64,000 bases of DNA from Njordibacter sp028825405 (GTDB lineage Bacteria > Pseudomonadota > Gammaproteobacteria > Pseudomonadales > Balneatricaceae): positions 186,001-250,000 of the forward strand of contig NZ_CP159829.1 of NCBI RefSeq assembly GCF_047730065.1, written 5' to 3'. Under the pieces are notes generated by a model, which worked only from the letters and a program-made list of their open reading frames with translations, was not told the origin of the DNA and searched no databases. The stretch's first letter is position 1; each line of letters opens with the position of its first letter. A program made the position numbers and the translations under genes. Below, piece by piece: positions 53,078 through 60,703 of the stretch.

Positions 53078-54088
53078 ATGAAAAATGATATTCAAGCAGC
53101 TAAAGCCTGTGTTGTTGATTTTTATGAGCATTTAGATAACGCCGCCCCAGATGCGTTAGATGGCATCATGCGACGTTATACCAGTAACGACTATCTGTGG
53201 CGTGGTTACCATCCCTTTAACGAACAAACGTCAGTCGAGCAAGTGACGCAGCTATTTTGGCAGCCCCTAAGGCTGGCGTTAACGCACTTGCAGCGTCGTC
53301 AGGACGTGTTTATGGCGGGGCGCAACGAAATGGACGGCTTTGAGTCTATCTGGGTGGTCTCTATGGGACACTTAATGGGCTTATTTGACCAACCTTGGTT
53401 AGGCATTCCTGCTACTGGTAAATTAACCATGTTGCGTTACTGTGAATTCAATAAAGTGCAAGATGGTAAGATTACCGAAACAGCCATGTATTTTGATATT
53501 CCACACTTAATGGTACAAGCGGGTCTGCAGCCCTTTGCCTTGCAAACCGCTGCTCAACTGGTGCAACCCGGGCCTATGACCCATACAGGGCTGATGTTTG
53601 ATGAGCAAGATGTGACTGAAGGTGAAAAAACCTTAGCTGCGATCAATCACATGATCAGCGCTTTAGGAAACTGGGAGCAACCCCTGTCCTTGCAAGAAGA
53701 ATTGCGCCTCAGTTGGCATGAGGACATGCTTTGGTGGGGGCCCACAGGTATTGGTGCGGCCTATACCATTGAACGCTATGCGCAACAGCATGCGGGCCCA
53801 TTTAGAGCGGGTTTCAAAGATCGTATTTTTAATGGTCATGTTTGTCGCTTGGCAGAAGGCGAGTTTGGTGGGTTTTTTGGATGGCCTAACTTAACCTTAG
53901 AGCCCACAGGTGGTTTTATGGGCATGCCTGCTACAGGTAAGCGCGGCGAGATGCGCATTATTGATATTTACCGTCGAAAAGCAGACAAGCTCGCTGAAAA
54001 TTGGATTTTTATCGACTTGCTACACTTTTGGAAGCAACAAGGTGTTGATATTTTGGCCAGAACAACGGAACTAAGTGTAAATAGTTGA
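53078..54088 (+). CDS. SnoaL/NTF2-like protein D (two domains)
   Basis: The 336-residue protein has two NTF2-like domains and is the closest relative of protein B within the window: shared PFNEQTSVEQVTQLFWQPL, PATGKLTMLRYCEF, WWGPTGIGAA, GWPNLTLEP and ENWIFIDLLHFWKQQGVDI. It is encoded in the importer operon, 10 bases after permease 2, so it should act on the imported compound or an early intermediate. It has no signal peptide. Function unknown. Confidence 0.8.
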   Translation: MKNDIQAAKACVVDFYEHLDNAAPDALDGIMRRYTSNDYLWRGYHPFNEQTSVEQVTQLFWQPLRLALTHLQRRQDVFMAGRNEMDGFESIWVVSMGHLMGLFDQPWLGIPATGKLTMLRYCEFNKVQDGKITETAMYFDIPHLMVQAGLQPFALQTAAQLVQPGPMTHTGLMFDEQDVTEGEKTLAAINHMISALGNWEQPLSLQEELRLSWHEDMLWWGPTGIGAAYTIERYAQQHAGPFRAGFKDRIFNGHVCRLAEGEFGGFFGWPNLTLEPTGGFMGMPATGKRGEMRIIDIYRRKADKLAENWIFIDLLHFWKQQGVDILARTTELSVNS

Positions 54089-54228
54089 GTAGCTTTGCTT
54101 TATCATTCATAGGCAAAGCTACAGTGCCTTAATCTTACTCAGTAAAATGCATTTATTAGTGCCTAAAACACACTAATAGGGATAATTTTAAGTAAATACT
54201 GCGCGTCTGTGTCAAATCAATACGAGTC

Positions 54229-54327
54229 TGGAGCTTAAAGCTACTTCCATGTCGCACCAAGATAGACGGTGCATGGACTTATAGGCGATAGTCCGAGGTT
54301 AATAAACTAACCGAGTGGTCTGACCAC
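54229..54327 (+). promoter_or_regulatory. Multi-hairpin structured leader upstream of sdaA
   Basis: Five short helices follow one another. AGCT/AGCT (54232-54242); CCAT plus GCACC with GGTGC plus ATGG (54247-54276, 3-base bulge); GGACT/AGTCC (54275-54294); GGTTA/TAACC (54297-54312); and GTGGT/ACCAC (54315-54327), which ends 4 bases before the AAAGG ribosome-binding site. Helices 2 and 3 overlap by two bases and may be alternatives. It matches no riboswitch I can name. A cis-regulatory RNA is an inference. Confidence 0.45.
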
Positions 54328-54343
54328 ACGAAAGGTATTGATC

Positions 54344-55732
54344 ATGAGCTTAAGCGTATTTGACTTGCTAAAAATTGGCATTGGCCCGTCTAGTTCCCAC
54401 ACTGTAGGTCCCATGCGTGCTGCCTTAAGCTTTGTAGAACAGCTAAAGAGCGAGAAAAAGCTATCCCAAGTGAACCGAGTAAAAGGTGAGCTGTTTGGTT
54501 CTCTTGGTGCTACGGGCAAAGGTCATGCGAGTGATATTGCTGTCATCCTTGGCTTGTTGGGTGAAGCGCCTGACACCATAGACCCACCCCAAGTGCAGCC
54601 CATGTTAGATGAAATTTGTCGCAATGAGCGTTTACCCCTGAAACGCGAGCATGATATCGAGTTTATTCAGCACCGGGATATTATTCTTAACCTAGAAGAG
54701 TCTCTACCTTACCATCCTAATGGTATGACGATGAGCGCTTTTGATGCGGCTGGTGAAATACTTTTGGAGGTGTCTTATTACTCCATAGGTGGAGGGTTTG
54801 TGGTAGACGAGATAGCCGCAAAGGCTGACGAATTGCCCATTGATGATGATCAACCCAAAGTTCCATTTCCATTTACTACGGCCGTTGAACTCCTTGCTCA
54901 CTGCAAAGCCCAGAGCCTGAGTATTAGTCAGGTGATGATGGAAAATGAGAAGACTTGGCGCACAGAAGACGAAGTGAGACGTGAGATTTTACATCTTTGG
55001 AAGGTGATGCAGCAATGCGTGCGTAATGGGTGCCAAACTGGTGGTATCTTGCCAGGGGGCCTTAATGTGAAACGTCGCGCTGCTGACCTGTATCAAAAAC
55101 TCAGCAGCTTGGGTTCTGTGAAAGTGATTACGCCACAATTGTCGGCAATGGATTGGGTTAATCTCTATGCCATGGCTGTGAACGAAGAAAATGCGGCGGG
55201 TGGTCGCATTGTTACTGCGCCCACCAATGGTGCTGCGGGTATTATTCCAGCGGTATTGCATTACTACGATAATTTCTATCCATCAGCCGACGACAAGGGC
55301 ATCGTTAGTTTTGTCTTAGCTGCAGCTGCTGTGGGTATTTTATGTAAATTGAATGCGTCTATTTCAGGTGCAGAAGTGGGATGTCAAGGCGAGGTGGGTA
55401 GTGCCTGTGCTATGGCTGCTGCGGGTTTAGCTGAAGTCATTGGCGGTACTCCTGAACAAGTTGAAAATGCTGCTGAAATTGGTATGGAACATAACTTAGG
55501 TCTAACCTGTGACCCTATTGCAGGCTTAGTTCAGGTGCCTTGCATTGAACGCAATGCCATGGGTTCTATTAAAGCGATTAATGCAGCCCATATGGCGATG
55601 AGAGGTGATGGCGAACATCTGGTATCATTGGATGATGTAATTAAAACTATGCGTGAAACTGGGGCTGATATGCAAGATAAATATAAAGAAACATCTCGTG
55701 GCGGCCTTGCAGTCAACGTAACCAACTGTTAA
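54344..55732 (+). CDS. sdaA: L-serine ammonia-lyase (L-serine dehydratase)
   Basis: The enzyme deaminates L-serine to pyruvate using a [4Fe-4S] cluster. The 462-residue single-chain type has the N-terminal SVFDLLKIGIGPSSSHTVGPMRAA signature, GSLGATGKGHASDIA, and a C-terminal catalytic domain with APTNGAAGIIPAVL, EVGCQGEVGSACAMAAAG and NLGLTCDPIAGLVQVPCIERNAMG, carrying the cluster cysteines. The ATG at 54344 follows AAAGG at 8 bases; a TTG at 54338 is too close. It is cotranscribed with the XRE-cupin regulator 16 bases downstream. Confidence 0.97.
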   Translation: MSLSVFDLLKIGIGPSSSHTVGPMRAALSFVEQLKSEKKLSQVNRVKGELFGSLGATGKGHASDIAVILGLLGEAPDTIDPPQVQPMLDEICRNERLPLKREHDIEFIQHRDIILNLEESLPYHPNGMTMSAFDAAGEILLEVSYYSIGGGFVVDEIAAKADELPIDDDQPKVPFPFTTAVELLAHCKAQSLSISQVMMENEKTWRTEDEVRREILHLWKVMQQCVRNGCQTGGILPGGLNVKRRAADLYQKLSSLGSVKVITPQLSAMDWVNLYAMAVNEENAAGGRIVTAPTNGAAGIIPAVLHYYDNFYPSADDKGIVSFVLAAAAVGILCKLNASISGAEVGCQGEVGSACAMAAAGLAEVIGGTPEQVENAAEIGMEHNLGLTCDPIAGLVQVPCIERNAMGSIKAINAAHMAMRGDGEHLVSLDDVIKTMRETGADMQDKYKETSRGGLAVNVTNC

Positions 55733-55748
55733 CTGGATGGAGTAACTC

Positions 55749-56363
55749 ATGTCTACATTGCGCCCTGAAGCAGGCATATTACCGGCTATCTCCAGTCCTG
55801 TGGCTCAGCAAAGTGACTTTGGTGAGCGCTTAAGGGCTTTGCGCAAAGATCGGCAAATGACCTTGCAGCAAGCCAGTAAAGTCACAGGTGTCGCTCAATC
55901 CACCCTGTCAAAAATGGAAAACAACCAACTCTCACCGACCTTTAATCTGATGCAAAAACTGGCTGTTGGATTAGGTATCGATATGCCCCAGTTGTTCGCT
56001 CCAGTGAAAGAAGTGCGCATTTCTGGCCGCCGGACAGTCACCAAAAGACAGCAAGGCCGCGAACATCTGACGGCGACCTATGAACATGAGTTGTTGGCCA
56101 CTGAACTTGACTCCAAACGCATGGTGCCTTTTAAAAGTCGCGTGCGGGCGCGTACGTTAGAAGAGTTTGGTGGCTGGGTAAAACATGAAGGAGAGGAGCT
56201 ACTGTTAGTGCTGGAAGGGGACATATTGGTGTACACTGAAGAGTATGAGCCTTTAGCTCTGAGCGAAGGTGACAGTACCTATTTTGACAGCACCATGGGT
56301 CACGCAGTGGTTTCCACCAGCGAAGCTGATGCCCTGGTGCTATGGGTTTGCTCTGCACTTTGA
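55749..56363 (+). CDS. XRE-family regulator with cupin domain
   Basis: The 204-residue protein has an XRE helix-turn-helix (about 27-82: LRALRKDRQMTLQQASKVTGVAQSTLSKMENNQLSPTFNLMQKLAVGL) and a C-terminal cupin (about 130-200: HEGEELLLVLEGDILVYTEEYEPLALSEGDSTYFDSTMGH), the layout of small-molecule-sensing repressors such as SutR- and PuuR-type proteins. It lies 16 bases after sdaA with a TGGAG site, so it may control serine or linked amino-acid catabolism. The effector is unknown. Confidence 0.88.
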   Translation: MSTLRPEAGILPAISSPVAQQSDFGERLRALRKDRQMTLQQASKVTGVAQSTLSKMENNQLSPTFNLMQKLAVGLGIDMPQLFAPVKEVRISGRRTVTKRQQGREHLTATYEHELLATELDSKRMVPFKSRVRARTLEEFGGWVKHEGEELLLVLEGDILVYTEEYEPLALSEGDSTYFDSTMGHAVVSTSEADALVLWVCSAL

Positions 56364-56394
56364 TCCCCCCTCTCTTATTTTGTAAGGCGCAACA

Positions 56395-57000
56395 ATGAAG
56401 CAAGTGGTTTTGGCAAGTGGCAATGCAGGTAAGCTAAAAGAATTTGGCCAGCATTTAGGTGGATTAGGTATAGAACTGGTGCCACAAGAGCAATTTATTT
56501 CACAAGAAGTGGAAGAAACTGGCCTTACGTTTGTAGAAAACGCAATTCTCAAAGCGCGCCATGCCGCATCAGCATCGGGCTTGCCTGCTTTAGCTGATGA
56601 TTCAGGTTTAGAAGTTGATGCCTTAGGTGGCGCCCCTGGTATTTATTCAGCCCGCTATGCAGGTTCGAACTTAAAGGGACAAGCCAAGGATGTGGCTAAT
56701 TGTGCGCACCTTATCGCTAACTTAGCTACCACCCCAGCCCACCAACGCACGGCTCGATTTCAATGTGTTTTGGTGTATATGCGTCATGCCTCAGATCCGA
56801 CTCCACTCATTTGCCAAGCAGCATGGGAAGGCGTGATTATGGAGAGTGCGCAAGGAGATCATGGTTTTGGTTATGACCCTATTTTTCAAGTGTTAGACAA
56901 GGGCTGTCGTGCTGCACAGTTAACTTCTAGTGAAAAAATTACCATGAGTCATCGTGGCAAAGCCTTAGCTATTTTACAACGAGCATTAGCTGAAGCTTAA
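56395..57000 (+). CDS. rdgB: dITP/XTP pyrophosphatase (RdgB/HAM1 family)
   Basis: RdgB hydrolyses non-canonical purine nucleoside triphosphates such as dITP, dHAPTP and XTP, keeping them out of DNA. The 201-residue product begins MKQVVLASGNAGKLKEF (nucleotide-binding SGNxxK) and has EETGLTFVENAILKARHAA, LADDSGLEVDAL, GAPGIYSARYAG, and GDHGFGYDPIFQ near the C-terminus. The stop overlaps the hemW ATG by one base (TAATG), giving the usual rdgB-hemW pair. Confidence 0.97.
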   Translation: MKQVVLASGNAGKLKEFGQHLGGLGIELVPQEQFISQEVEETGLTFVENAILKARHAASASGLPALADDSGLEVDALGGAPGIYSARYAGSNLKGQAKDVANCAHLIANLATTPAHQRTARFQCVLVYMRHASDPTPLICQAAWEGVIMESAQGDHGFGYDPIFQVLDKGCRAAQLTSSEKITMSHRGKALAILQRALAEA

Positions 57001-58196
57001 TGCCGTTACCCCTTATTTTGCCCCTAAATATGCCCCCATCATTGCCCCAATCATCGAGCTTACTGCCTCCTTTGAGTCTGTATATTCATGTTCCTTGGTG
57101 TGTGCGTAAGTGCCCCTATTGTGACTTTAATTCCCACACAACTGATGGTGGAGAGGCCATTCCCGAGGCCCTTTATATTAATGCGTTGCTGAGCGACTTA
57201 GCCACTGAACTGGCAACGGTGAGTGGCCGTACCTTACATAGTATTTTTATTGGTGGTGGCACGCCTAGCTTAATGAGTGCGGCAGGCATTGGTGAAATTC
57301 TGACTTTTGTCAAAGCTAATATTGCCTGTGAAAGTAATATGGAGGTGACCTTAGAAGCCAATCCAGGCACCTTTGAACAAGCGAAATTTGCAGGTTTTCT
57401 TGGGCAGGGTGTGAATCGCTTATCTATTGGTGTGCAAAGTTTCGATGATCAATGCTTAAAGGCCTTAGGGCGGATTCATAGTGCTGGACAAGCTAAGCTG
57501 GCCATCAGTAAAGCCCAATCATTAGGCTTTAAACGTATTAATTTAGATTTGATGCACGGGCTGCCAGGGCAGAACCTGAAGCAGGGCCTTGCTGACCTAG
57601 ATCAAGCCTTAGATTTTGGTACTGACCATTTATCTTGGTATCAGCTGACCATTGAGCCTAATACTGAGTTTCATAGCCGTCCTCCTAATTTACCCAATGA
57701 AGATATTCTTGCTGAGATCCAAGACCAAGGGCAGTTACTTATTGAAGCTGCTGGCTTGAGCCAGTATGAAGTCTCGGCCTACGCCAAACGAGGTAGCCAA
57801 GCACAACACAATGTCAATTATTGGAATTTTGGGGATTATATCGGCGCAGGCGCTGGGGCCCATGGCAAAATAAGTGCTTGGCATGATGAGGCTATGATCA
57901 TACAGCGGCGCGTAAAACTGCGCCAACCTAAAGTTTATATGGCCGCTATATCTGCTCTGAGTTCAAGCCATTATGTAGCGCCAGAAGAAATCAAATTGGA
58001 GTTCTTTATGAACATTCTTCGTTTGCAAAATGGCGTGCCTGCAGCTAATTATTTAGCCCATACAGGACAATCCTTGGCACACGCAGAACCTGCGATTGCT
58101 GCAGCCAGAAAAGCCGGTTTAATGCAGCCAGATCGGCTTCAAGCTAGTCCTTTAGGGTGGCGTTTTCTGAATGACTTATTGCGCTATTTTGAGTAG
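57000..58196 (+). CDS. hemW: Radical SAM family heme chaperone HemW
   Basis: HemW is a radical SAM protein that traffics heme; it was formerly misannotated as coproporphyrinogen oxidase. The 398-residue product has LYIHVPWCVRKCPYCDFNSH with the CxxxCxxC cluster site (Cys34, 38, 41) and no fourth HemN-specific Cys after it. FIGGGTPSLM, RLSIGVQSF and DLMHGLPGQ also match. It starts at a TAATG overlap with rdgB; an ATG at 57030 is an alternative because the first 25 residues are Pro/Leu-rich and atypical. It converges on the DUF4426 gene with 1 base between stops. Confidence 0.94.
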   Translation: MPLPLILPLNMPPSLPQSSSLLPPLSLYIHVPWCVRKCPYCDFNSHTTDGGEAIPEALYINALLSDLATELATVSGRTLHSIFIGGGTPSLMSAAGIGEILTFVKANIACESNMEVTLEANPGTFEQAKFAGFLGQGVNRLSIGVQSFDDQCLKALGRIHSAGQAKLAISKAQSLGFKRINLDLMHGLPGQNLKQGLADLDQALDFGTDHLSWYQLTIEPNTEFHSRPPNLPNEDILAEIQDQGQLLIEAAGLSQYEVSAYAKRGSQAQHNVNYWNFGDYIGAGAGAHGKISAWHDEAMIIQRRVKLRQPKVYMAAISALSSSHYVAPEEIKLEFFMNILRLQNGVPAANYLAHTGQSLAHAEPAIAAARKAGLMQPDRLQASPLGWRFLNDLLRYFE

Positions 58197-58197
58197 A

Positions 58198-58641
58198 TTA
58201 CTGCTCTAAATAGAAGCTTTGGCTAAACTTTAAGGGAATGGCATCACTCTTTAGATCGGGTTGTATCTGTAGGTCAAAACGCCACATCTCGCCTTCAGTG
58301 AAACGCAAGGGAGCGATATAGTAAATGGCATTTTGTTCTTTAACTTGTATAAATTCTAGCTTTATTAGCTGCCCTACGATGTTAGTGCGGGTGCCCGTAA
58401 CCATCGCAGGTAATGGTTCTTTAGTGGTATTGTCAATGATGGAAATGTTCAATAATGCACGGTTTCTCGCTCGCGTAAAGCCATAGGTTTGAGCCACTTC
58501 AGGTGACACAATCATGGTATTAAAGGCATTGTAGTGAATGGCGTAATTTTGGCTTTGAATAGCTTGTTCTGCATGAATGGGAAGGGTCAGCGAAGCAAAT
58601 AATAAACCACATATAAGGCTCAAATGGCGGACAGTTGTCAT
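58198..58641 (-). CDS. DUF4426 periplasmic protein
   Basis: The 147-residue precursor has a signal peptide (MTTVRHLSLICGLLFASLTLPIHA, cleavage before EQA) and a mature domain matching DUF4426: NYAIHYNAFNTMIVSPEVAQTYGFTRARNRALLNISI, then FTEGEMWRFDLQIQP. Function is unknown. The family is usually found with rdgB, hemW, metX/metW and yggT in pseudomonad relatives, as here, although metX/metW are absent. Confidence 0.88.
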   Translation of the reverse strand: MTTVRHLSLICGLLFASLTLPIHAEQAIQSQNYAIHYNAFNTMIVSPEVAQTYGFTRARNRALLNISIIDNTTKEPLPAMVTGTRTNIVGQLIKLEFIQVKEQNAIYYIAPLRFTEGEMWRFDLQIQPDLKSDAIPLKFSQSFYLEQ

Positions 58642-58964
58642 GTTTGGTGGGTTTCCTAGGTGTGATTTAGTGGAATGTTTGATGAGATTTTAATTGTGCG
58701 CGATTCGCAGCTGAAAGTAAAAGATAAACCGAGTCCAAAAATAAAAGCCAACAACTTGCAAAAGCCACGAGGTCGTTAAATTTTGGGGTTTGGTCTGGCT
58801 GTGTGTGGGGTTAAACCTGCGCATTCACAGGTTGGTTATTTAGTCATATGTTTTGGTAAAATTCTGAACCTTGTGAGAGTTAAGCATGCATCCTTAGTAG
58901 TCTCCATGCAGTCAATATGAGACACTATTAACAACGGTTTACACAAGTTGATTAAGGGCGTTGT
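58642..58964. other. Intergenic region with a promoter for yggT
   Basis: No gene is seen in these 323 bases. A TGGTAAAAT extended -10 element lies at 58855-58863, identical over 13 bases to the rpmE promoter core (TGGTAAAATTCTG), about 108 bases before the yggT start. The -35 region is weak. The region also holds the promoter of the divergent DUF4426 gene, which I could not place. Confidence 0.4.
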
Positions 58965-58970
58965 TTGATC

Positions 58971-59552
58971 ATGACAAATGCAGGTGTTTTTTTAGTACAA
59001 ACAGTTTTTGGGCTTTACCTCACCATGGTAATCGTACGGTTTATGTTGCAGTTAGCTAAAGCTGATTTTTATAACCCGATTGCCCAAGCTGTAGTCAAGT
59101 TAACCCAACCCTTTGTAGCAGTGTTACAAAAGGTTATGCCGCGCACAGGTCGTTTTAGCTTAGCCACTCTAGTGCTAGGCTTTTTAGTCCAGATGTTATT
59201 AATTTTAGTCGTGTTAATCATTGCGGGTTTTGGGCTACCTAATCCTCTGGACTTGGCAGCATGGAGTATTATTGGTTTAGCCTCTCAAGTGCTAGATTTG
59301 TTATTCTTTGCCATTCTTGCAAGTATTGTTTTGAGTTGGCTGGCGCCTCAAACAAAGCATCCTGGGGCTTATTTGTTGCATCAACTCACGGAACCAGTGA
59401 TGAGTCCAGCAAGGCGCATGCTGCCTAATCTTGGCGGCTTAGACTTCTCACCCATACTGGTGTTTATTATGATTAATTTAGTAGACATGCTGGTAATACA
59501 AAATTTAGCATCAAGCTATGGCATGCCCCGTGGTTTGGTCTTGGGGTTATAG
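58971..59552 (+). CDS. yggT: YggT-family membrane protein
   Basis: The 193-residue protein has two YggT repeats, each with two hydrophobic helices (about 5-30 and 55-85, then 95-125 and 160-185), and the conserved YNPIAQAVVKLTQPFVAVLQKVMP and HQLTEPVMSPARRMLP segments. YggT proteins are implicated in osmotic-shock tolerance and septum or membrane organisation. The start may be the ATG at 58971 or the TTG at 58965, which has the better spacing from AAGGG. It is followed after 2 bases by xseB. Confidence 0.9.
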   Translation: MTNAGVFLVQTVFGLYLTMVIVRFMLQLAKADFYNPIAQAVVKLTQPFVAVLQKVMPRTGRFSLATLVLGFLVQMLLILVVLIIAGFGLPNPLDLAAWSIIGLASQVLDLLFFAILASIVLSWLAPQTKHPGAYLLHQLTEPVMSPARRMLPNLGGLDFSPILVFIMINLVDMLVIQNLASSYGMPRGLVLGL

Positions 59553-59554
59553 TC

Positions 59555-59800
59555 ATGACTAAAGAAAAAATTGCCATTGCATTTGATTTTGAAGCCTCTT
59601 TGGCTGAGTTAGAAACTTTAGTGCAGCAAATGGAGCAGGGTGATCTCACCTTAGAGGACTCCTTAGCTGCCTTTGAGCGAGGCATTTCGTTGACCCGTGG
59701 CTGCCAAGCAGCTTTGGCGCAAGCTGAACAAAAGGTTAACTTGTTGATGCAAGACGCTCAGGGTCGAGTGGTTGAGCAGCCTTTTAGTAAGGAATCTTAA
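59555..59800 (+). CDS. xseB: Exodeoxyribonuclease VII small subunit
   Basis: XseB binds and activates the large subunit XseA in single-strand DNA degradation. The 81-residue product has the family core FEASLAELETLVQQMEQGDLTLEDSLAAFERGI and a helical C-terminus with a LAQAEQKVNLL repeat. It is first of the conserved xseB-ispA-dxs isoprenoid cluster, with 2 bases to the ispA start. Confidence 0.96.
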   Translation: MTKEKIAIAFDFEASLAELETLVQQMEQGDLTLEDSLAAFERGISLTRGCQAALAQAEQKVNLLMQDAQGRVVEQPFSKES

Positions 59801-59802
59801 AC

Positions 59803-60699
59803 TTGGACTTTGATTCATTAGACGACTTTCTCAACCATTCTCAAAACCGTGTGCAGCAATACTTAAACACTGCCATTAGCCAGCGTCGTGCCAGTGGTGT
59901 TTTATCCCAAGCCATGGCCTATAGTGCTGTTCGCGGTGGTAAGCGAGTCAGAGCCGCCTTGGTGTATGGTACTGCCCGCGCATGTGGTGTCGATCATGCA
60001 AGTTTAGACCCTCTAGCCGCAGCAGTTGAAGCCATGCACGCTTATTCTTTGATTCATGATGATCTGCCTGCTATGGACGACGATGCCTTACGCCGTGGTC
60101 AGCCAAGTTGCCATATTGCCTTTGACGAAGCCACAGCGATTCTAGCGGGTGATGCCCTGCAGGCTTTGGCTTTTGAACTACTCGCTAGTGCACAAGGTCC
60201 TCACATGAGTGCCCAACAATGTTTAGCTATGGTGATCTGTTTGGCACAAGCTGCAGGTGCTGAAGGTATGGTGGCTGGGCAAATGTTGGACATGGCGGCC
60301 GCCCATGATGCTGTTAGTTTGGCTCAGTTGGAACGCTTGCATAGTTTAAAAACAGGGGCTTTAATTGTGGCCAGTATAGAAATCGGAGCTTTGGCACAAG
60401 GGCAGGTTAGTGATGAACAGCGGCTTCATTTACGATCTTATGGGCAAGCCATTGGCTTGGCTTTTCAGGTACAAGACGACATTTTGGATATTGAGGGTGA
60501 GACGGCCACCCTAGGTAAAGCCCAAGGCTCCGACTTAATGAATGATAAATCGACCTATCCTGCGCTACTGGGTATGACGGCTGCTAAACAGCGTTTGCTT
60601 GAGTTGCATCAACAGGCCCAAGATTCTGTCGCAGAATTTGGTGCTGCCGCTCAGCCCTTGGTGTGGTTGGCAGACTTTATCGTTACTCGCAAGCACTAG
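59803..60699 (+). CDS. ispA: Farnesyl diphosphate synthase (IspA)
   Basis: IspA condenses IPP with DMAPP and GPP to make farnesyl diphosphate. The 298-residue product has the first aspartate-rich motif HDDLPAMDDDALRRG (residues 85-99) and the second QDDILDIEGE. Two residues separate the Asp pairs in the first motif (DDLPAMDD), as in bacterial type II FPP synthases. The start is a TTG (MDFDSLDDFL): an AAGGA site precedes it and no ATG occurs in frame before residue 38. Cotranscribed with xseB and dxs. Confidence 0.95.
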   Translation: MDFDSLDDFLNHSQNRVQQYLNTAISQRRASGVLSQAMAYSAVRGGKRVRAALVYGTARACGVDHASLDPLAAAVEAMHAYSLIHDDLPAMDDDALRRGQPSCHIAFDEATAILAGDALQALAFELLASAQGPHMSAQQCLAMVICLAQAAGAEGMVAGQMLDMAAAHDAVSLAQLERLHSLKTGALIVASIEIGALAQGQVSDEQRLHLRSYGQAIGLAFQVQDDILDIEGETATLGKAQGSDLMNDKSTYPALLGMTAAKQRLLELHQQAQDSVAEFGAAAQPLVWLADFIVTRKH

Positions 60700-60703
60700 A
60701 AGC

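Noticed and set aside
40914..54088. DHPS (sulfopropanediol) degradation cluster
   Set aside because: Only the HisD/HpsN-like enzyme fits. No sulfolactate dehydrogenase or sulfo-lyase genes are present, so the substrate is left open.
54229..54343. Glycine riboswitch before sdaA
   Set aside because: The conserved glycine aptamer core segments are not present.
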